From Argopecten irradians (lineage: Eukaryota; Mollusca; Bivalvia; Pectinida; Pectinidae): a stretch of 64,000 nt of DNA. The DNA lies in NCBI RefSeq assembly GCF_041381155.1, contig NC_091134.1, positions 59,985,467 to 60,049,466 on the forward strand, written 5' to 3'. The notes under the pieces are model-generated. The model searched no databases, had not been told where the DNA came from, and saw only the letters and a program-made list of their open reading frames with translations. Shown in pieces: positions 25,467 through 38,566 of the stretch. The translations under genes and the position numbers were made by a program. The number at the start of each line of letters is the position of its first letter. Within the stretch, counting starts at the first letter, position 1.

Positions 25467-25593
25467 CTTCGAATTAAAACTCTTCGGGCACCGGCGGCCA
25501 TGTCTAAAATTTATGCCGGGAGTACATCTTACGAACGTACATTTTAGCCTAACCGGAAGGGGTTGTGACCAAAGCATAAGTACTGAACTATCC

Positions 25594-26736
25594 GGACGTC
25601 TATGGAACGCCATAGCTGTCTCACATCATATGATTCAAATATACTGTATGAATTTGTGTTCTCATTAAATAATATGGAACGCCATAGCTGTCTCATATGG
25701 TTCAAATATACTATATGAATTTGTGTTCTCATTATATTGTATGGTTTTATCATTATATTATTTGATCTTATCAATATATGGTATCATTTTATCTATATTT
25801 GATTTGATTTGACCAATATATCATTTGCTTCCATCACTATTTTATTTTCATTTGTCATGGTATTATTTTCTTTTATCATTATATCAATCGATGTTATCAC
25901 TATTTGATTTAGTGACACATATATTTGATTTACATCTACCATTGTTTTATTTGGTGTTATTGTATTATTTTCATTTATCGTTATATTATTTGATTCATCT
26001 TTATTTGAAGTATAACCATATAATGGAAAAGTATAACCATACAATGGAAAAGTATAACCATACAATGGAAAAGTAAAACCATACAATGGAAAAGTATAAC
26101 CATATAATGGAAAAGTATAACCATATAATGGAAAAATATAACCATATAATGGAAAAGTATAACCATATAATGGAAAAATATAACCATATAATGGAAAAGT
26201 ATAACCATATAATGGAAAAATATAACCATATAATGGAAAAGTATAACCATATAATGGAAAAATATAACCATATAATGGAAAAGTATAACCATATAATAGA
26301 AAAGTATCACCATATAAAGTATTAATGGAATCAAATAATGACGTTTGAGAATAGAGTAAAGTAGAATGACAAGTTGGTAAAAGGGAATAAAATACCGATG
26401 GAATCTAATGATTTAACGATGGATGAAAATGATATAATGATAACACCAAATAAAACAAAGGTAGATGTAAATAAAATATATATGTCACCAAATGAAATAA
26501 TGATGAAATGGATTGATATAATGATAAAAGAACACAATACCAAGACAAAGGGAAATAAAATAATGGTAGATGCAAATGATATATTAGTCAAATCAAATCA
26601 AATATTGATAAAATGATACCATTTATTGATAAGATCAGATAATGTAATGATAAAACCATATAATATAAAGAAAAAAACCAAATTCATATAGTATATTTGA
26701 ACCATACGAGACAGCTATGGCGTTCCATAGACGTCC
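25594..26736. mobile_element. foldback element with 21-bp periodic arms
   Basis: Ends are inverted copies: GGACGTCTATGGAACGCCAT on the left and the exact reverse at 26717-26736. The match continues through AGCTGTCTC and CAAATATACTATATGAATTTG. The inverted similarity extends into the arms (left about 25740-25995, right about 26330-26690), which are degenerate 21-base repeats in opposite orientation. In the left arm a roughly 72-base unit (GGAACGCCATAGCTGTCTCA) is doubled. No transposase or clear target duplication was found. The ORFs in both directions follow from the 21-base period. Confidence 0.75.
26006..26325 (+). repeat. 21-bp minisatellite in foldback centre, about 15 copies
   Basis: The unit is AAGTATAACCATATAATGGA plus A, with G/A variation at AAGTAT/AAATAT. 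Because 21 is divisible by three, it is open in several frames and would encode a repeated heptad (NHIMEKY). There is no sign that it is translated. Confidence 0.95.
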
Positions 26737-27429
26737 TTTATAAATACCGTAATACAGTCACATGATTCGTTTTTAAATGTTAACCGGGTGATGTTTTCCT
26801 TGTTATCATCGTCGCAAAGTTCTACAAGAAAACTTATTCTCGAACAAAGTTAATGATTATCCACAGGTGTTCTATAGATATATAGTTTTTGACCAATGAG
26901 AAGTGAAAAAAAGTCCAGAAAGAACAAAGCCTTCGAAATTTCCATAATATCCGTGGAGAAACAATATTGCTAGTTCAGATAAAAAACGTTAAACTGTATC
27001 AAATTTATTTATTAGTATTTTTGTATGGATCCCATGACATGTGGCATATTGGAATTTCGGTCGAAAAACTGCGTTAACCACTAATTAAGATCAATCAGGA
27101 TTTTTTCACTCTTATCTTTGATTGATTTCCATGAATTTATTAATTCTCATTTCTACAAATGAAGAGAAAAACAATCCCAATATTTTTTTTTCTAATGTGC
27201 TGAATATTTGTATTTTGCTAGAAAGTACCTGATACTGATCACCCGACACTGACAAGTTTACCCTTCATTTTATGTATTTATATTGTACATGTACAGTAGT
27301 TAAATTGTAGTTTTTGAAAGTTTCCGCAAACACACGTGGTAAAGTCGGTAAAAAATGTGCGAAATTTAATAACGTCATTCATTCCGACGTCATTATCGCT
27401 GCATTTGGGCCCATTTTGTCAGTAGCCGT
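26737..27429. other. no gene seen
   Basis: AT-rich spacer between the foldback element and array 2. A pair of ACGTCATT-type sites occurs near 27372-27397. Nothing else was recognised. Confidence 0.4.
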
Positions 27430-27826
27430 CACCTATAAAGAACACCTACCTTAGTAACCACCCCATATAAAGAACACCTGCCTTAGTAACCACCCCATAT
27501 AAAGAACATCTCCCATAGTAACCACCCCATACAAAGAACACCTGCCTTAATAACCATAACATATAAAGAACACCTGCTTTAGTAACCATTCCATATAAAG
27601 AACACCTGCCTTAGTAACCACCCCATATAAAGAATACCTGCCTTAGTAACCACCCCATATAGAGAACACCTGCTTTAGTAACCACTACATATAAAGAACA
27701 CCTGCCTTAGTAACCACTCCATATAAAGAACGCCTGCCTTAGTAACCACTCCATACAAAGAACGCCTGCCTTAGTAACCACTCCACATAAACAACACCTG
27801 CCTTAGTAACCACTCCATATAAAGCA
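27430..27826 (+). repeat. 32-bp satellite array 2, about 12 copies
   Basis: Same unit family as array 1 (CCTTAGTAACCACCCCATAT, AAAGAACACCTG), with more variation between units (ACCATAACAT, ACCACTACAT, ACCACTCCAC). Confidence 0.95.
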
Positions 27827-27835
27827 CCACCACCC

Positions 27836-28854
27836 CTCGCGAGATGGTATTCATGATATCATGAATATTCATGAATGATTCATGAACATTCAATTATATA
27901 AGCAGATCGTGGTTCATGAAAACAAGTTCATGAATATTCATCAAATGACTCTCTTGAACTCTTCATGAAGTTTTATGAATCCATGAAACATCCATGATTG
28001 TTCATGATCAATGTCTAGAATTATCCAGAATGTCTAGAGTGTTTCATTCATTTTGAGAATTTTAACGAATATCAGTTATGCATATATCCAGAATGTCTAG
28101 AGTGTTTCATTCATTTTGAGAATTTTAACGAATATCAGTTATGCATAAAACTTCATGAATGATCCTTGACAAGCTACTTGATTCATTCTGATGAATTTTA
28201 ATGAATATCCACTGAAGTCATATGACTTGTCACATGACCACATAAGTCACATGACTTCTATTTACATTTCACGCCAAAACAGTCGCAATCTAAAATGGCT
28301 GCTATATCTGCTGGCGTGTGGAAGGGGAAATATTATTTATCTTAAAATGGAAGTTTTGGCACATTAGTGAACGGATTGTTCTATTCCTGGATTTCTTTAA
28401 GCACAGATGAACACTTTTCAGTAAGTTTTGATTTATCTGCTGTTCTTTTTAACATGAAATTGTTGCACACTGATATTTCTATAGTAATTATGCATAGATA
28501 TTAGTTTGTGGAATTTATTCAAATGTTATTGAATACAATTGCCCATATAAACTATCATGCTTTACAACTATAGGTTTATTTTGGTCATATACTAATTTAC
28601 TTCGAATGCATTATGAAATTGGTTGCTGCGTATCACTGAAAACAAGATTTTGTTAGCACTTATCTGTGGCAGTATGAACATATAATGAAACTGTTGGTGA
28701 TTTCATGTTAAACTCTTGTGATGTTATGTATTGATATGTATTATACTTATTATCATCAGGATTTATTTCATCAAATATTGAATTGATCCCAATAGAATTG
28801 TCATTGGTTTGATAAAAAAAATCAATTCTGGACCCCCAGTAGAGTTCATGAAAT
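27836..28854. other. island between satellite arrays 2 and 3
   Basis: About 1 kb with repeated TTCATGAATATTCATGAA motifs (27850-28000), a 63-base direct duplication at 28023-28148, and a cluster of palindromic CATATG/CACATG sites (28212-28254). After the cluster comes a small ORF with a reasonable start context (AAAATGGCTGC, 28293) that closes after 16 codons. No gene is established. Confidence 0.5.
28023..28148 (+). repeat. 63-bp direct duplication
   Basis: ATCCAGAATGTCTAGAGTGT and the following 43 bases recur after 63 bases with essentially no change. The duplication is very recent. Confidence 0.9.
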
Positions 28855-31800
28855 TTAGTACCCACCCCATATCAAGAACCCCTGGATTAGTAACCATCCC
28901 ATATAAAGAACCCCTGGATTAGTAACTACCCCATATAAAGAACCCCTTGATTAGTAACCACCCCATATAAAGAACCCCTGGATGAGTAACCATCCTATAT
29001 GAAGAACCCCTGCCTTAACAACCATCCTATATAAAGAACACCTGCCTTAACAACCATCCTATATAAAGAACTCTTGCCTTAACCATCCTATATAAAGAAC
29101 TCCTGCCTTAACAACCATCCTATATAAAGAACTCTTGCCTTAACAACCATCTTATATAAAGAACACCTGCCTTAACAACCATCCTATATATAGAACACCT
29201 GCCTTAACAACCATCCTATATAAAGAACACCTGCCTTAATAACCATCCTATATAAAGAACTCCTGCCTTAACAACCACCTTATATAAAGAACTCCTGCCT
29301 TAACAACCATCTGATATAAAGAACTCCTGCCTTAACAACCATCCTATATAAAGAACACCTGCCTTAACAACCATCCTATATAAAGAACACCTGCCTTAAC
29401 AACCATCCTATATAAAGATCACCTGCCTTAATAACCATCCTATATAAAGACCTCCTGTCTTAACAACCATCCTGTATAAAGAACACCTGCCTTAACAACC
29501 ATCCTATATAAAGAACCCTGCCTTAACAACCATCCTATATAAAGAACCCCTGCCTTAACAACCATCTGATATAAAGAACTCCTGCCTTAATAACCATCTG
29601 ATATAAAGAACACCTGCCTTAACAACCATCCTGTATAAAGAACACCTACCTTAACAACCATCCTATATAAAGAACACCTGCCTTAACAACCATCCTATAT
29701 AAAGAACACCTGCCTTAACAACCATCCTATATAAAGAACACCTGCCTTAACAACCATCCTATATAAAGAACCCTGCCTTAACAACCATCCTATATAAAGA
29801 ACCCCTGCCTTAACAACCATCCTATATAAAGAACCCCTGCCTTAACAACCATCCTATATAAAGAACACCTGCCTTAACAACCATCCTATATAAAGAACAC
29901 CTGCCTTAACAACCATCCTATATAAAGAACACCTGCCTTAACAACCATCCTATATAAAGAACACCTGCCTTAACAACCATTCTATATAAAGAACTCCTGC
30001 CTTAACAACCATCCTATATAAAAAACACCTGCCTTAACAACCATCCTATATATAGAACACCTGCCTTAAAAACCATCCTATATAAAGAACTCCTGCCTTA
30101 ACAACCATCCTATATAAAGAACACCTGCCTTAACAACCATCCTATATGAAGAACACCTGCCTTAACAACCATCTGATATAAAGAACACCTGCCTTAACAA
30201 CCATCCTATATAAAGAACACCTGCCTTAACAACCATCCTATATAAAGAACACCTGCCTTAACAACCATCCTATATAAAGAACACCTGCCTTAATAACCAT
30301 CCTATATAAAGAACACCTGCCTTAACAACCATCCTATATAAAGAACACCTGCCTTAATAACCATCCTATATAAAGAACTCCTGCCTTAATAACCATCCTA
30401 TATAAAGAACACCTGCCTTAACAACCCATATATATGAAGAACACCTGCCTTAACAACCATCTGATATAAAGAACACCTGCCTTAACAACCATCCTATATA
30501 AAGAACACCTGCCTTAACAACCATCCTATATAAAGAACACCTGCCTTAACAACCATCCTATATAAAGAACACCTGCCTTAACAACCATCCTATATAAAGA
30601 ACACCTGCCTGAACAACCATCCTATATAAAGAACACCTGCGTTAACAACCATCCTATATAAAGAACACCTGCCTTAACAACCATCTGATTAAAGAACACT
30701 TGCCTTAACAACCATCCTATATAAAGAACACCTGCCTTAACAACCATTCTATATAAAGAACTCCTGCCTTAACAACCATCCTATATAAGGAACACCTGCC
30801 TTAACAACCATCCTATATATAGAACACCTGCCTTAACAACCATCCTTTATAAAGAACTCCTTCCTTAACAACCATCCTATATAAAGAACACCTGCCTTAA
30901 TAACCATCCTATATAAAGAACTCCTGCCTTAACAACCATCCTATATAAAGAACACTTGCCTTAACAACCATCCTATATAAAGAACACCTGCCTTAACAAC
31001 CATCCTATATAAAGAACACTTGCCTTAACAACCATCCTATATAAAGAACCCCTGCCTTAACAACCATCCTATATAAAGAACTCATGCCTTAACAACCATC
31101 CTATATAAAGAACCCCTGCCTTAACAACCATCCTATATAAAGAACACCTGCCTTAACAACCATCCTATATAAAGAACTCCTGCCTCAACAACCATCCTAT
31201 ATAAAGAACTCCTGCCTCAACAACCATCCTATATATAGAACACCTGCCTTAACAACCATCCTATATAAAGAACTCCTGCCTTAACAACCATCCTATATGA
31301 AGAACACCTGCCTTAACAACCATCTGATATAAAGAACACCTGCCTTAACAACCATCCTATATAAAGAACACCTGCCTTAACAACCATCCTATATAAAGAA
31401 CACCTGCCTTAACAACCATCCTATATAAAGAACACCTGCCTTAACAACCATCCTATATAAAGAACACCTGCCTGAACAACCATCCTATATAAAGAACACC
31501 TGCCTTAACAACCATCCTATATAAAGAACACCTGCCTTAACAACCATCTGATATAAAGAACACCTGCCTTAACAACCATCCTATATAAAGAACACCTGCC
31601 TTAACAACCATTCTATATAAAGAACTCCTGCCTTAACAACCATCCTATATAAGGAACACCTGCCTTAACAACCATCCTATATATAGAACACCTGCCTTAA
31701 CAACCATCCTTTATAAAGAACTCCTTCCTTAACAACCATCCTATATAAAGAACACCTGCCTTAATAACCATCCTATATAAAGAACTCCTGCCTTAACAAC

Positions 31801-33537
31801 CATCCTATATAAAGAACACTTGCCTTAACAACCATCCTATATAAAGAACACCTGCCTTAACAACCATCCTATATAAAGAACACTTGCCTTAACAACCATC
31901 CTATATAAAGAACCCCTGCCTTAACAACCATCCTATATAAAGAACTCATGCCTTAACAACCATCCTATATAAAGAACCCCTGCCTTAACAACCATCCTAT
32001 ATAAAGAACACCTGCCTTAACAACCATCCTATATAAAGAACTCCTGCCTCAACAACCATCCTATATAAAGAACTCCTGCCTTAACAACCATCCTATATAT
32101 AGAACACCTGCCTTAACAACCATCCTATATAAAGAACTCCTGCCTTAACAACCATCCTATATAAAGAACACCTGCCTTAACAACCATCCTATATGAAGAA
32201 CACCTGCCTTAACAACCATCTGATATAAAGAACACCTGCCTTAACAACCATCCTATATAAAGAACACCTGCCTTAACAACCATCCTATATATAGAACACC
32301 TGCCTTAACAACCATCCTATATAAAGAACACCTGCCTTAATAACCATCCTATATAAAGAACACCTGCCTTAACAACCATCCTATATAAAGAACACCTGCC
32401 TTAATAACCATCCTATATAAAGAACACCTGCCTTAATAACCATCCTATATAAAGAACACCTGCCTTAACAACCATCCTATATGAAGAACACCTGCCTTAA
32501 CAACCATCTGATATAAAGAACACCTGCCTTAACAACCATCCTATATAAAGAACACCTGCCTTAACAACCATCCTATATAAAGAACACCTGCTTAACAACC
32601 ATCCTATATAAAGAACACCTGCCTTAACAACCATCCTATATAAAGAACACCTGCCTGAACAACCATCCTATATAAAGAACACCTGCCTTAACAATCATCC
32701 TATATAAAGAACACCTGCCTTAACAACCATCCTATATAAAGAACACCTGCCTTAACAACCATCCTATATAAAGAACACCTGCCTTAACAACCATTCTATA
32801 TAAAGAACTCCTGCCTTAACAACCATCCTATAAAAGAACCTGCTTACAACCATCCAAAAAACTCCTGCCTTAACAACCATCCTATATAAAGAACACCTGC
32901 CTTAACAACCATCCTATATAAAGAACTCCTGCCTTAACAACCATCCTATACAACCATCCTATATAAAGAACACCTGCCTTAACAACCATCCTATATAAAG
33001 AACACCTGCCTTAACAACCATCCTATATAAAGAACACCTGCCTTAACAACCATCCTATATAAAGAACACCTGCCTTAACAACCATCCTATATAAAGAACA
33101 CCTGCCTTAACAACCATCCTATATAAAGAACACCTGCCTTAACAACCATCCTATATAAAGAACACCTGCCTTAACAACCATCCTATATAAAGAACCCCTG
33201 CCTTAACAACCATCCATCCTATATAAAGAACTCATGCCTTAACAACCATCCTATATAAAGAACCCCTGCCTTAACAACCATCCTATATAAAGAACACCTG
33301 AACACCTGCCTTAACAACCATCCTATATAAAGAACACTTGCCTTAACAACCATCCTATATAAAGAACACCTGCCTTAACAACCATCCTATATAAAGAACA
33401 CATGCCTTAACAACCATCCTATATAAAGAACTCATGCCTTAACAACCATCCTATATAAAGAACCCCTGCCTTAACAACCATCCTATATAAAGAACCCCTG
33501 CCTTAACATCCACCCATGTATAAAGAACCCCTGCTTC
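28855..33537 (+). repeat. 32-bp satellite array 3, about 146 copies
   Basis: The main unit is CCTGCCTTAACAACCATCCT then ATATAAAGAACA. The left edge (28861-28990) carries the older TTAGTAACCACCCC form seen in arrays 1 and 2. Most of the array has the TTAACAACCATCC form. Marker variants recur at 864 bases (27 units), showing higher-order structure. Small deletions and fusions near 32830-32960 and 33205-33300 mark recombination points. No real ORF. Confidence 0.97.
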
Positions 33538-36147
33538 AAAAACTCTTTCTTTGGGTCATTAACGGCAAATTCCAACACGATCAGGTCACGAAAAAAACCC
33601 TGACAATTTTCACATAAGTTACATAAAGAAATATTTTAAGTTTGTACTTAAATCTGCACTTCTCGAGAAATCGTGCCTGCACTGTGTATAAAGACCACAC
33701 GGCCATTGTGACAGTTTTTCTTTGTACTCTGTGCGATGTTTTGTGCGATCTTTATGTACATGTTTAACCGTATCAGTATTTCTATGTAGTGAATAAATAA
33801 AGGAATTCATTGAAAAAATTGTCATGCCAGAACTCATAGATTTTATTCATAGGAGTATGTAATTTAAGTTTTATTGTATAATGTCTTTGATGAAAAACAT
33901 TTAATTGGAAACGTGATGAACAGAAATGTAATGGAATGTTTAGTTTTGTTTGTTTATGTCGATTGATGAACTGCACGCAGAGCGCGGAAACTAGGTGGAC
34001 CATAAGGTGGTTAATTTAAATGTTATATATAACAACTAATGTAACCGGGAATGCTCGACAATATAATATATAATACATCTCTCACTTTTAAAGCATGTCT
34101 GGACTTTCGGGAGGACGGGCGGCTGGACATTGCTGGTTATATGAAGACGGGGTAAGGGGAACAGAGATTTGAGATTGATAAGGATACCGCTTTTAAAGAC
34201 GTCGTAAATACAATATGTTTACACAGAGAATTTACGAGGCTATGGACTTGTTATATAGCAACAGTATTTAACCTAGAACTATTTCTCCTATAATCCTCGG
34301 TCAGTCCGTCATAAATTACATTTATAGACATCTCAAAATGCGTTAAGCTACGGTGACCCAGATCTGTTGATAACAACAGCTGGTTACGATTGTATACCAC
34401 CCATTGTTCTATCTATCAGAGTAACTTCCCTTAGTTAGCTATTTTTTAAAGACGTTGAAGGGGAGATAAAAACATACAGAAGTTAACATCAATTTCGAAG
34501 TTAATCTCTATTCTTGACTAGTAAGTTTTTGATTTAACTATTTTTGATACGTCCATTCTTGCCTTAAAGCAAATATTCGTGTAAGAGTTGGTTCCCTTTC
34601 ATAAGGAATGTGTTAGCCTACATGCAAAGAGGCAATGTGAGCAATATTTTGTTTCAATCCATATTTCTCAATATTTCATTTATCTTCGTTTGGCGAAAAC
34701 ACTGTGGTCCAAGCGTCCGTGTGACAGCCAATGAAACAACATTGTACTTGTCCGAGTGGTGGTATGTCTGACATAGATAAATCCGAGATGGATTCTGTTT
34801 TATCTAATTCACGACTTGTAGTTTTACGTGTTAATGATAAAATGTACTGTGCCGTATAATGTACAAATATGTTTTTACTTTTATAGATCAGCAGTATAGA
34901 ATAAAATGTACCCGATATTTTGTTTGAAGACCTAATATAACCACGAGTAGTCTCTCTTAGAGCACGACTCAGTTATGATTCTATTTCCTCCAGTACATGA
35001 TCATGATTATTTGGCACATTTTATTCTTTTCTGTTGTCCTTATTAAAAACATACATACACAGAGCGAGATAAACGCGCGATATTTTTTTTTCTTTAATAC
35101 TATTTGAGTTGATGTTTGTTGACATGTCTAGTTTCTTTTCACCATCCTGTTGCCTTTTTAAGATAGGACCCATTTAGAATTTGACCAGGTTGGCATGGCG
35201 GGTGGGTGGGTATTTAAGCAGAGAACCACTACCATGTTCTGTTTAAAGAGACTCCAATTTTGTGTATATTTAATCATAATATGGCTTTGTCCTATCTGTT
35301 ATGTGTTAGAATGGGCCTGTTTATTATAACGTGTTTTAGATTCCAACAACCTTTTTGCGTTGACAATTTTATTAGACTACAGTGTAGATTTTAACCAAAA
35401 TAATTATAGATTAAAATGCATTTATACAGAAAAGTATATTCATTTATGTAGAAATCCATTGACGTAAGTGTTAGCGCTAACGAATAAAGATTTGAGGCAA
35501 GCGATTGAATGCTTGAATACTTAACAAAGTAAAAAGGGAAAAGCTCATTTTAAAGAAAAGATAATGAATTTTAAATATGCTTATTTGTCAAATTACGTGG
35601 TTTCGGCGGTTGTTATGGTTGAAATTACATAAGGACAGTGAACAATGTTAAACTATTTGTAAAAGGCATTTTGTACAAAATACGATGCTTTTATGGCAAG
35701 TCGTGTCCTTAGATATAACTCACTGACCTAAAAGAGAGATATCTAAAGTACTGCTCAGAGTCTTCAAATATTGTTACATGTACAATAGACAATAAAGCCA
35801 ACACTCGTAATGATCAAAACTAAAACAGTTTGAATCTGTTATTTATGATCAAATGCATATAGACATGTCACCATCTTTAGAGGCGTACTTGGTTAATTGT
35901 TCCACAGTTAAACTACAGTTTTTGTTTCACATATGTGCGTGTCTGGCTAATATTTTTCTTTGTATATTTCATACCTCTCTGCATATCATTATTGAAGGAA
36001 AGAAACTCAGTGTATCCAGAATAATATAGGATATTTGATGGCAAATCAAAATGTTAAAGATGGAAACTCTTAAAATCCCGTTACTAGAGTGGAAATATGA
36101 CAAGTAATTCACATTTCTGTCATGTTCTTTCTTGAAGGACACAATCT
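33538..36147. other. no convincing gene
   Basis: Unique-looking AT-rich DNA right of the large array. The only candidate is a possible short first coding exon at 34095-34151, listed separately. ORFs at 33619-34003 show no family features. Confidence 0.4.
34095..34151 (+). CDS. possible first coding exon, very tentative
   Basis: AAGCATGTCTGGA opens a 19-codon frame, MSGLSGGRAAGHCWLYEDG, ending at a donor-like GGG|GTAAGG in phase 0. It is more GC-rich than its surroundings. No partner exon could be placed, and the peptide is not recognised. Confidence 0.15.
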
Positions 36148-36383
36148 TCGATACTGCAGGGGCTACTACAACTCTCGTTAAATCACTGAAGGTTCTGTAT
36201 GTGACAGCAGATGGAACAGGTAGTTTGTCCCTTAAATATTTTCATATAAAAATTCACTGTATGGCTTTGAAATAGGTGTCATTCTCTGTTAATTCCAAAA
36301 GAAGTCTTTGTTGGCCTGTGATTGGTCATATTTTCTCCTTAAATGTCTTAAAGTTTGCTATGACATAGTCAGTTGTACATATG
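36148..36383 (+). mobile_element. degraded copy of 290-bp MITE family
   Basis: Matches the copies at 39060 and 63323 in the left end (TCGATACTGCAGGGGCTACT) and inner part (AAGTCTTTGTTGGCCTGTGA, TTGGTCATATTTTCTCC, TATGACATAGTC). The right TIR is lost. Confidence 0.6.
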
Positions 36384-37914
36384 GTATATGATGGGATGGA
36401 AATGCTCATATGTTTTTCTTGTCATAATCATGTGTAGTAAAATTCGTTGTGACCTATTTAAAAATAAAAGTAAGTTATTAAAATTTTACGTAGAAAGTAC
36501 TGTTTTAATTACTTCTTAGCTTTTCTTTTAAAGTTTCTGGTTTACTTATCAGCAACTCTCAATACCGTCTTTGAGACTCGAAAATAATCATGGGATTTCA
36601 AACCAAAAAAGAAGGTAAGCCGCGGCGTATTATCGAGATTTTAGAGTATCGTAAATACCGTGTCTACGGTTTGGTTTGTACAGATTAAAATTAAAGATGT
36701 TTGGTAGTTCTATATTTTGTTTAGATACCTAGTTGCGAATATAGGTTTGAGGCACTAGGAACATTTTCGACTCCTGATCTGATCTCCTATGATATTTTAG
36801 AAGTCCCTTTTCTCTCTGTTTTTTGTGTTGAACTCTTTTAAAAATAATGCTATGAATGTATGCTATTTAAGATCTTGTTGTGCCAATATTAATGAAATAG
36901 AATCAATAGTCATGATTACAGATAATGTTTCTGTCATCCTTTTGCTGTTCTGGTAGGACATGCAGAACGATATAATAATAAAAATATATTATATTATGGA
37001 GATAAGCCGAAAACTGTACAATATTTTGAAGAAAGAACTGTATCGAGGCCCGTCAGGACCGAGATCTGTTCTTTCTCCAACATTACCTTTGGCTGTGTTA
37101 TATGTGATGAATAGCATTCATGAACGGAATGCATGAAGCATGCTTTTGGGTTGGACAACTATCTGTAAATTCACTTTAACCATGTTCACCGACAGTGATG
37201 GAAGGATATTACTTTCTTATATTAATTTAAGTGATATTATAAGGTGACTTAAGTGACTTTTATTGCTAAAAGGACATTTCTGTCCAATGTCTGATGCGGT
37301 CAAGAAATGACATAAGAAACTAGACTTGCAATTTAGGCGTTTGTTTGAAAGCGTCTTGCTAAAATGATCGCATATAATAGTGATTTTCCAGGCTAGTTCA
37401 AAACAGTCGGTGCCCTCAGAACTTACATTACATTCACAGGATTTAAAATTTTAACCTCTCTAGGGTTAATCTTTGATTTATTTATACCATGTGCAATTTC
37501 ATTCAACAAGCCAATGGGATTTAGGTGAAATTTTGAAATATTGTGGAAACAAAATCAAACGAAGTGTAAAACTACAGTGTAGATGATTGGGAAATTTAAA
37601 ATCAAAAGTGGTGTACAAAAACAAGGTTTTCAGAAAGCGGAAATTGGAGTTAATGCTGTAGATAAGTGTTAAATGGTGAATTCATAATAAGGAGGAAAAC
37701 TTGATATGGGATATATACAGAAATTCTGTGGATGTGTTTAATTCTGCATCAAAAGTGGATTAAATTCTCTTCATATTCATTGTGTTGGATTTTATTCGTA
37801 ATCTGGATTTAAAAATAATGGAATATTCCGGCAGGTTGTGTGTTGTGTGTTAACATAATTATTGGATTATGCCCGGATACATATACTCAACCTCATTGTG
37901 CAACTCTCCCATAA
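36384..37914. other. no gene seen
   Basis: AT-rich spacer with no exon, hairpin or element end that I can support. Confidence 0.4.
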
Positions 37915-37982
37915 GTTACCTTTTACTGTCTTATAAGTGACTGTCTTATATTAGAGTCACATATAAGACAGTAAAAGGTAAC
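37915..37982. repeat. 28-bp inverted repeat, 12-bp loop
   Basis: Left arm GTTACCTTTTACTGTCTTAT (37915-) pairs with ATAAGACAGTAAAAGGTAAC (to 37982), with AGTGACT/AGTCACA in the inner part. It may be a solo hairpin or part of a small palindromic element. Confidence 0.8.
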
Positions 37983-38375
37983 ATATAGGACAGTTACAGG
38001 TAATGGTTCCCTAATCCTGGAGTTAATGTACAGAAACAACAATTAGAGGACATCACAACTATGTTTTGATAGATAGTACATGTACTGTCCTACGATTTTT
38101 AGTCCATTTCAAGTTACAATTTTATTTATCTTTCAAATATCTTCTAAACCGTCACTAAGAGTTCTAGGAATATTGTCCATGTAACAAAATCAATTAACCA
38201 TTAGGACACTTTGGTTATACCTTGTAATATGTACAGTTTAAAAGCACTATTGTTGATAGCGTTTATGTATCTTTTTCTCATTGTATTGTTCTGGTACTTC
38301 GATACGAGTGTCCCATAGGCCTAAGCCAATTGTGTCTGGATGTCAAATGAATTTTACTAATTTAGTTTAATATGT

Positions 38376-38566
38376 TTTCTTCTGACATGTGACACTAAGA
38401 TAAAATATAACTTATCGTTTTGTGGCAGTGGAACATTTTCTGACATGTGACACTAAAACAAAAATAGAACTTATTATCGTTTTGTGGCAGTGGAACACTT
38501 TCTGACATGTGACACTAAAAAAAAAAATAGAACTTATCGTTTTGTGGCAGTGGAACACTTTCGATG
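38376..38566 (+). repeat. about 64-bp tandem repeat, three copies
   Basis: TTCTGACATGTGACACTAA, then TTATCGTTTTGTGGCAGTGG, repeated three times with short A-run differences. The plus ORF starting at 38484 reads through it and is not a gene. Confidence 0.88.

Noticed and set aside
25793-26616. Several ORFs on both strands of up to 117 codons with heptad repeats
   Set aside because: They exist only because the 21-base period is a multiple of three; composition is that of the repeat.
28855-33537. CRISPR array
   Set aside because: Repeats are head-to-tail with no unique spacers in a eukaryotic context; it is a satellite.
33782-34003. Minus ORF with LINE-like word pattern (FHQRHYTIKLKLHTP)
   Set aside because: Key LINE tail motifs (WN.LP, F...L..HW) are absent, so the resemblance is too weak.
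36146-36221. Open plus-strand segment with acceptor-like TTCTTTCTTGAAG and donor-like ACAG|GTAG (GACACAATCTTC...)
   Set aside because: It coincides with the left part of a MITE also present at 39060 and 63323, so the splice-like borders are chance.
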